39,244 nt of DNA from an uncultured Pelagibacteraceae bacterium (GTDB lineage: Bacteria; Pseudomonadota; Alphaproteobacteria; Pelagibacterales; Pelagibacteraceae), in NCBI GenBank assembly GCA_902591775.1, contig CACJBW010000011.1, positions 1 to 39,244 on the forward strand, written 5' to 3'. Shown here piece after piece: positions 34,862-39,244 of this stretch. The notes under the pieces are model-generated. The model had not been told where the DNA came from. It ran no database searches and worked only from the letters and a program-made list of their open reading frames with translations. The position numbers were made by a program, and so were the translations under genes. Numbering within the stretch: the first letter of the stretch is position 1; the number at the start of each line of letters is the position of its first letter.

Positions 34862-35418
34862 AAAAATACTTAGTTTTTTTTTTAATTTTTTTTTTTATTA
34901 TAAATGCACACAGTTCTTCAAATCAAAAAATCATAAATTACTTAGAAGATATAAATACTTTACAATTCAAGTTTATTCAAAGGATAGATAATAATAATAT
35001 AGAGAAAGGAGAATGTATTATTTTATACCCTAAGAAAATTTTTTGTGAATATTATGATATTTACAACAAAATACTCGTTTCAAATGGTAAATCCCTAGTT
35101 ATAAATTCAGATAAAATCACAAATTACTATAGATACCCACTAGATAAAACACCTTTAAATTTTATTCTTGATAAAAAATTTTTAATTTCAAAAATGACTG
35201 AGGCAGAAGATGATAAGGATTATCCTTTTTATTATGTCTTTAATTTTGAATACGAAAATAATTCAATTAGGGTTTTTTTTGATAAAGAAAGTTTGGATTT
35301 AATAGGATGGGAAACCAAAGATATCTATCAAAACCTAATACAAACTTTTTTAAGTGATATTAATATTAATATTGAAGTTGAAGAAAAAATATTTTCAATT
35401 CAAAGATATATTAATTAA
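34858..35418 (+). CDS. lolA: Outer membrane lipoprotein carrier protein LolA
   Basis: Periplasmic chaperone that carries lipoproteins from LolCDE to the outer membrane. 186 residues with a signal peptide of very Phe/Ile-rich core (residues 1-20). The family pattern is recognisable: INTLQFKFIQRI at the start of the mature protein, then LYPKKIFCEYYD, NKILVSNGKSLVINSD and YRYPLDKTPLNFIL. Position after ftsK is the standard location for lolA in alpha- and gammaproteobacteria. Overlaps ftsK by 4 bases and the convergent GNAT gene by 8. Confidence 0.9.
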   Translation: MKKYLVFFLIFFFIINAHSSSNQKIINYLEDINTLQFKFIQRIDNNNIEKGECIILYPKKIFCEYYDIYNKILVSNGKSLVINSDKITNYYRYPLDKTPLNFILDKKFLISKMTEAEDDKDYPFYYVFNFEYENNSIRVFFDKESLDLIGWETKDIYQNLIQTFLSDININIEVEEKIFSIQRYIN

Positions 35419-35923
35419 CTTCAACATTTATTTTTTCAGATTTAAATACCTGCATACCTCTAGCTAAATAATTTTTAATTGCATTTTCGTGGTCCAGTGA
35501 ACAGGTGTGCAGCCAAACTCTTGATATTCCCTCCTCAAATAACTTCTTGATAGCCTCTGAAAGGAGATAGCCACCACATTTTTTTCCAAAATATTCCTCT
35601 AATATCCCAAAATATGCTATTTCGGAATGATTATGATCTTGATCAAGAATAGTTTCATAATATCCAGCTAAATTGTTATTATCCTTTAAAATAAAGGTTT
35701 TTATTCTTGGATTTTCAACATACTCAATCCATTTTTTATCTTCCCAAGCTAATCTATCTATCCATCTATGTTTTCTTCCAATTTGTTTGTAAAAAAATTT
35801 GTTTAATTGAAAATCTGGGGGATTTACTTGAATGATTTTAAAATTTGGTCCAGGACTCTTTGAGCTGTTCAAATCTTTTACAGAGTTTATTTCTAAGAAA
35901 CTTCTATCTACGTTAATTTTCAC
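35411..35923 (-). CDS. GNAT family N-acetyltransferase
   Basis: 170 residues with a GNAT fold: DNNNLAGYYETILDQ (strands 2-3), EIAYFGILEEYFGKKCGGYL (strand 4 and the acetyl-CoA pyrophosphate loop, in a form with GKKCGG), and WLHTCSLDHENAIKNYLARG near the end. Acceptor unknown. It overlaps the HIT gene by 4 bases and is the last gene of the malyl-CoA lyase operon. It overlaps lolA on the other strand by 8 bases, with no terminator. Confidence 0.85.
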   Translation of the reverse strand: MKINVDRSFLEINSVKDLNSSKSPGPNFKIIQVNPPDFQLNKFFYKQIGRKHRWIDRLAWEDKKWIEYVENPRIKTFILKDNNNLAGYYETILDQDHNHSEIAYFGILEEYFGKKCGGYLLSEAIKKLFEEGISRVWLHTCSLDHENAIKNYLARGMQVFKSEKINVEVN

Positions 35924-36285
35924 GAGACCATTTTACCAATTTTCTCTCCACCAAATAAATGAAAATGCAAATGAGGAACCTCTTGTCCACCGTCATCACT
36001 TATATTTGCTAACGCTCTATAGCCTTTTCCTGTATCAACAGATATATTTAATTTCTTTGCAACAATATTTATACCCTTGAGAAGTCCAACCATTTCTTCA
36101 GGAGAAGCGTTTTGACTAAAATCGTCCAAATCAACATATTTTCCTTTTGGAATTACTAAAGCATGAATTTTTTTTTGAGGATTTATATCATGGAAGGATA
36201 AAACAAATTCATCCTCATAAATTTTATTACATGGTATCTCATTTCTTAATATTTTTGCAAATATATTATTATCATCGTAACTCAT
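35920..36285 (-). CDS. hinT: HIT family nucleotide-binding protein (HinT-like)
   Basis: 121 residues. The histidine triad is HLHFHLFGG (His105, His107, His109). The N-terminus FAKILRNEIPCNKIYEDE and HALVIPKGKY are typical of HinT, a purine nucleoside phosphoramidase. Starts 2 bases after the CoA-ligase alpha subunit gene, so it is co-transcribed, although a functional tie to that pathway is not obvious. Confidence 0.93.
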   Translation of the reverse strand: MSYDDNNIFAKILRNEIPCNKIYEDEFVLSFHDINPQKKIHALVIPKGKYVDLDDFSQNASPEEMVGLLKGINIVAKKLNISVDTGKGYRALANISDDGGQEVPHLHFHLFGGEKIGKMVS

Positions 36286-36287
36286 GA

Positions 36288-37175
36288 TTACATTTTTTCT
36301 AGAACTGATTTTACTGTATCACCCATAACAGATGGATTTTTAGAAATTGTAATTCCACACTCTTTTAAAATTTCAACTTTTTCAATTGCACTTTCACCAT
36401 AAGCTGAGACTATTGCTCCTGCATGACCCATCACTCTTCCTTTTGGTGCGGTTAATCCAGCTATGTAGGCAATAACTGGCTTCTTCATATTTTCTTTTGC
36501 AAATTCACCAGCAGCAACTTCTTGAGGACCACCAATTTCGCCAATCATTAATATTGCATCAGTCTCATCATCTGTTTCAAACTTTTCTATTATATCTCTA
36601 AAAGAACTTCCATTTATTGGATCTCCTCCAATACCTACACTTGTTGAAACACCTATATTTAAATTTTTAAGTTGTTGAGCGGCTTCATAACCTAATGTAC
36701 CTGATCTACTAATAATTCCAATTCTACCTTCTTTATAAATATGACCTGGCATTATTCCTAGCATTGATTTTCCAGGACTAATAATTCCAGCACAATTTGG
36801 TCCAACTAATGTCATTTTAGAACTTTTAGTGTATCTTCTCATGTACCTTTTTATTCTGATCATGTCGTGAGAAGGTATTCCATCAACTATAGCTACACAT
36901 ATTTTTATTCCGGCATCTGCTGCTTCCATTGCTGAGTCTGCTGCAAAAGCTGGGGGTACAAATAAAATTGAAGCGTCGGCACCTGTTTCGTTCACAGCAT
37001 CTTTAACAGTATTAAATACAGGTAAATTTAAATGTTTTGAGCCTCCTTTTCCAGGTGTTACTCCACCCACAACGTTTGAGCCGTATTTTATCATCTCATC
37101 TGCATGAAAAGAGCCCATTTTCCCAGTAAAACCTTGAATAATTATCTTACTATTTTTATCAACTAATACAGTCAT
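36288..37175 (-). CDS. mtkB: Malate-CoA ligase alpha subunit (MtkB-type; SucD homologue)
   Basis: 295 residues of the succinyl-CoA synthetase alpha family: CoA-binding GFTGKMGSFHADEMI, GGVTPGKGG, and the phosphohistidine loop GHAGAI (His251). Features resembling malate thiokinase MtkB rather than SucD, as I recall the families: an insertion KRYMRRYTKSSK (109-120), GPNCAGIISPGKSMLGIMPG (125-144; SucD has [20 protein letters not shown]), and DPINGSSF. The gene lies beside malyl-CoA lyase. Expected reaction: malate + CoA + ATP to malyl-CoA. A true succinyl-CoA synthetase cannot be excluded without a tree. Confidence 0.8.
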   Translation of the reverse strand: MTVLVDKNSKIIIQGFTGKMGSFHADEMIKYGSNVVGGVTPGKGGSKHLNLPVFNTVKDAVNETGADASILFVPPAFAADSAMEAADAGIKICVAIVDGIPSHDMIRIKRYMRRYTKSSKMTLVGPNCAGIISPGKSMLGIMPGHIYKEGRIGIISRSGTLGYEAAQQLKNLNIGVSTSVGIGGDPINGSSFRDIIEKFETDDETDAILMIGEIGGPQEVAAGEFAKENMKKPVIAYIAGLTAPKGRVMGHAGAIVSAYGESAIEKVEILKECGITISKNPSVMGDTVKSVLEKM

Positions 37176-37178
37176 GAT

Positions 37179-38342
37179 TTATTCATTTAATGCTGCAACT
37201 GCTTTATTAGCTGCATCCTCTAGAGTATTTGCCTCTATATAATTTATTTTACTCTCTTTTAAAATTTTATTTCCTTTTTCTACATTAGTACCTGCTAAAC
37301 GTATGACTAATGGAACTTTAATCTCAATTTTTTTAAGGGCATCTACAATACCTTCTGCAACCCAATCACATCTATTTATACCAGCAAAAATGTTTACAAG
37401 AATTACTTTAACTTTTTCGTCCATTGTGACTAATTTGAATGCTTTAACTATTTTTTCTGGTGTTGCGCCACCCCCAACATCTAGAAAGTTTGCAGGGGCA
37501 CCTCCAGCTAATTTAATCATGTCCATAGATGCCATCGCAAGACCAGCACCATTAATAATATTACCTATGTTCCCATCTAAACTGACATAGTTTAAACCTC
37601 TATCGGATGCAAATATTTCTTTTGAATCTTCTTGTGTTTTATCTCTTAGTTCAGAAACTTGACTTCGTCTAAACATTGCATTGTTATCAAAACTCATTTT
37701 ACAATCTAAAGCTAAAATTTGTTTTTGTTTAGAAATAACTAACGGATTAACTTCTACCATTGTTGCATCTAATTCACTGAAAGCTTTATAACATCCAATA
37801 ATAGTATCAGATGCTCTTCTAATTAATTCAGGTTCTATACCAAGACCAAATGCCAATTCTCTAGCTTGGAAATTTTGCATCCCTACAGCTACTTCAATTT
37901 TCGATCTTATTATTGTTTCTGGTTTTTCCTTTGAAATTTCTTCAACACTCATTCCACCTTCTGTTGAGGCCACAACCATAATACTCTCTGAACTTCTATC
38001 AAAAACTAATCCTAAATATAATTCCTTTTCAATATCTGTAGCTTCTTCAATATAAATTCTGTTTACAATTTTTCCTTCAGGTCCTGTTTGATTTGTAACT
38101 AATTTTTTTCCTAATAATTTATCTGTTGCTTGAGCAACTTCTAATGGAGTATTACAAACAATTATTCCTCCAGCTTTTCCTCTAGCGCCAGAATGAATTT
38201 GCGCCTTTACTACCCATCTTGATCCACCAATTTCTCTAGCTTTATTCTCAGCATTTTCTGGACTATAAACAATTCCACCTCTAGGAATTGTTACTCCAAA
38301 GTTTGAAAGTATTTTCTTTGCCTGATATTCGTGAATGTCCAT
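37179..38342 (-). CDS. mtkA: Malate-CoA ligase beta subunit (MtkA-type; SucC homologue)
   Basis: 387 residues with an ATP-grasp domain (MDIHEYQAKKIL, KAQIHSGARGKAGG) and a C-terminal CoA-ligase domain (PANFLDVGGGATPEKIVKAF). Residues favouring MtkA over SucC are NIFAGINRCDWVAEG (317-331; SucC usually NIFGGI.RCD.IA), RLAGTN (348-353; SucC RLEGNN or RLEGTN), QTGPEGK and VGMQNFQAREL. It starts 8 bases after malyl-CoA lyase and ends 3 bases before the alpha subunit. Many annotation pipelines would name it sucC. Confidence 0.8.
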   Translation of the reverse strand: MDIHEYQAKKILSNFGVTIPRGGIVYSPENAENKAREIGGSRWVVKAQIHSGARGKAGGIIVCNTPLEVAQATDKLLGKKLVTNQTGPEGKIVNRIYIEEATDIEKELYLGLVFDRSSESIMVVASTEGGMSVEEISKEKPETIIRSKIEVAVGMQNFQARELAFGLGIEPELIRRASDTIIGCYKAFSELDATMVEVNPLVISKQKQILALDCKMSFDNNAMFRRSQVSELRDKTQEDSKEIFASDRGLNYVSLDGNIGNIINGAGLAMASMDMIKLAGGAPANFLDVGGGATPEKIVKAFKLVTMDEKVKVILVNIFAGINRCDWVAEGIVDALKKIEIKVPLVIRLAGTNVEKGNKILKESKINYIEANTLEDAANKAVAALNE

Positions 38343-38350
38343 AATTTTAT

Positions 38351-39244
38351 TTATTTATTATGGATTAACTTATCGATATTTACAATGTTTTCAGCCATTC
38401 TAGCTGATGCAGCATCTATCATCCTGCCATCAAGCTGAGCAGCTCCTTTACCCTCTTTAGCCGCCTTTTCAAGCTCTTCTAAGATCCTTTTAGCCTTAGT
38501 AACTTCTGCTTCTGGTGGAGAGAATACATTATTTGCTAATTCAATTTGTGAAGGATGTATTGCCCATTTACCCTCAATACCAATTGCAGCACCTCTTTTA
38601 GCAGCTGCTGTATAAGCATCTGGATCATTAAAATCTCCAAACGGTCCATCAATTGCTCTTATGCCATATGCTCTACAAGTCATAACTAACTCTGACAAAC
38701 CGTGATGCCACTGATCTCCTGGATAATTTTCATTAAGACCACCTATAACTGTAGTTCGTGCTCTTAAACTGGCAGCATAGTCTGCAACACCAAAATGTAA
38801 TGCCTCTAATCTTTCACTTGAAGTTGCAATTTCTTTAATATTTGACATTCCTAATGCAGTTTCAATTAAACACTCAATACCAATTTTATTTTTTAATTTT
38901 TTATTTGTCTCAATTTGAGTTAACAAACAATCAACCATATAAACATCACTTGCAGTTCCAGCTTTTGGAATTAAAACAGTATCTACATTTTCTCCAGCTT
39001 GTTCAACAATATCAATTAAATCTGAATACATGTAATGAGTATCTAAACTATTTATTCGTACAGAAATAGTTTTACCACTACCTCTCCAATTCATTTCATT
39101 CAAAGCCTTAATAACATTTGCTCTAGCAGTTATTTTATCATTTGGTGAAACAGCATCTTCTAAATCTAAAAAAACGTAATCTGCTGCTGAACTAAGAGCT
39201 TTCTCAAACATTTTAGGAGATGAGCCTGGAACTGCTAATTCACT
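38351..39244 (-). CDS. mcl: L-malyl-CoA lyase, HpcH/HpaI family (partial, N-terminus beyond window)
   Basis: Cleaves malyl-CoA to acetyl-CoA and glyoxylate. The frame is open to the right edge: 11 codons (SELAVPGSSPK) precede the first visible Met at 39211, so the real start lies outside. Visible order: YVFLDLEDAVSPNDK (magnesium-binding acidic residues), RINSLDTHYMY, IETALGMSNI, FGVADYAASLRARTTVIGG, AIDGPFGDFNDPDAY, and GKWAIHPSQIELAN. These match malyl-CoA lyases of Methylobacterium and Rhodobacter more than citrate lyase CitE. First visible gene of the operon with the two ligase subunits. Confidence 0.88.
   Translation of the reverse strand, partial: SELAVPGSSPKMFEKALSSAADYVFLDLEDAVSPNDKITARANVIKALNEMNWRGSGKTISVRINSLDTHYMYSDLIDIVEQAGENVDTVLIPKAGTASDVYMVDCLLTQIETNKKLKNKIGIECLIETALGMSNIKEIATSSERLEALHFGVADYAASLRARTTVIGGLNENYPGDQWHHGLSELVMTCRAYGIRAIDGPFGDFNDPDAYTAAAKRGAAIGIEGKWAIHPSQIELANNVFSPPEAEVTKAKRILEELEKAAKEGKGAAQLDGRMIDAASARMAENIVNIDKLIHNK

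Noticed and set aside
1..39244. CRISPR array, glycine or SAM riboswitch, rRNA, toxin-antitoxin or restriction system
   Set aside because: I looked for regularly spaced repeats, the glycine riboswitch core and typical gene pairs of such systems and saw none.

Overview
The window looks like a piece of a streamlined, AT-rich alphaproteobacterial chromosome of the SAR11/Pelagibacter type. The evidence is the very low GC, Lys/Asn/Ile-rich proteins, genes packed with gaps of a few bases or short overlaps, and alphaproteobacterial families (DUF2794, IalB-like, divergent hemC/tsaD, rpe-heparinase-purH order, DUF4212 plus VC_2705-type symporter). The taxonomic call is inference from gene content; there is no rRNA or other phylogenetic marker beyond housekeeping genes.

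Layout. 1-2394 (minus): cytochrome c maturation operon ccmC-ccmD-ccmE-ccmF, with ccmF cut by the window edge, followed by a 182-base gap with a possible structured RNA. 2577-8932: hspQ, yciB, DUF2794, a BI-1 family membrane protein, a Tas-like aldo/keto reductase, an IalB-like secreted protein, argG, an unusual photolyase-like protein and a small Cys-tailed protein. 8929-13834 (minus): an MBL-fold hydrolase, folD, yggT, mscS, hemD, hemC. 13889-17480 (plus): tsaD, a 38-codon basic ORF, an EVE-domain protein and acs. 17477-20704: an uncharacterised protein and a two-gene sodium/solute symporter whose ribosome binding site lies in a hairpin. 20749-24579: rpe, a heparinase II/III-like protein and purH, then phhB on the minus strand.

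24979-30968 is an accessory region: a TPR protein with a CxxH...CxxC domain, tRNA-Gly(GCC), a 1,647-base cassette and two TPR-sulfotransferases. The cassette is the strongest unusual signal. It carries one secreted beta-propeller gene of visibly different composition. It is bounded by perfect 46-base direct repeats made of the 5' part of the tRNA-Gly gene, with perfect 23-base direct repeats just inside. Joining the ends into a circle would put the 46-base core between two 23-base sites, as in the attP of a tyrosine-recombinase element, yet no integrase gene is present. The intact tRNA now takes its 5' half and a good promoter from the cassette side.

30995-39244: a LON-domain protein, a UbiH-like FAD monooxygenase, ftsK-lolA, and a minus-strand operon reading malyl-CoA lyase, two CoA-ligase subunits, HIT protein, GNAT protein. 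The ligase subunits would usually be annotated sucC/sucD. Their residues and their neighbour fit malate-CoA ligase (MtkA/MtkB) better, so the operon probably splits malate into acetyl-CoA and glyoxylate. Elsewhere acs and the symporter take up and activate acetate or a similar small acid, so the window has a theme of C2-unit metabolism.
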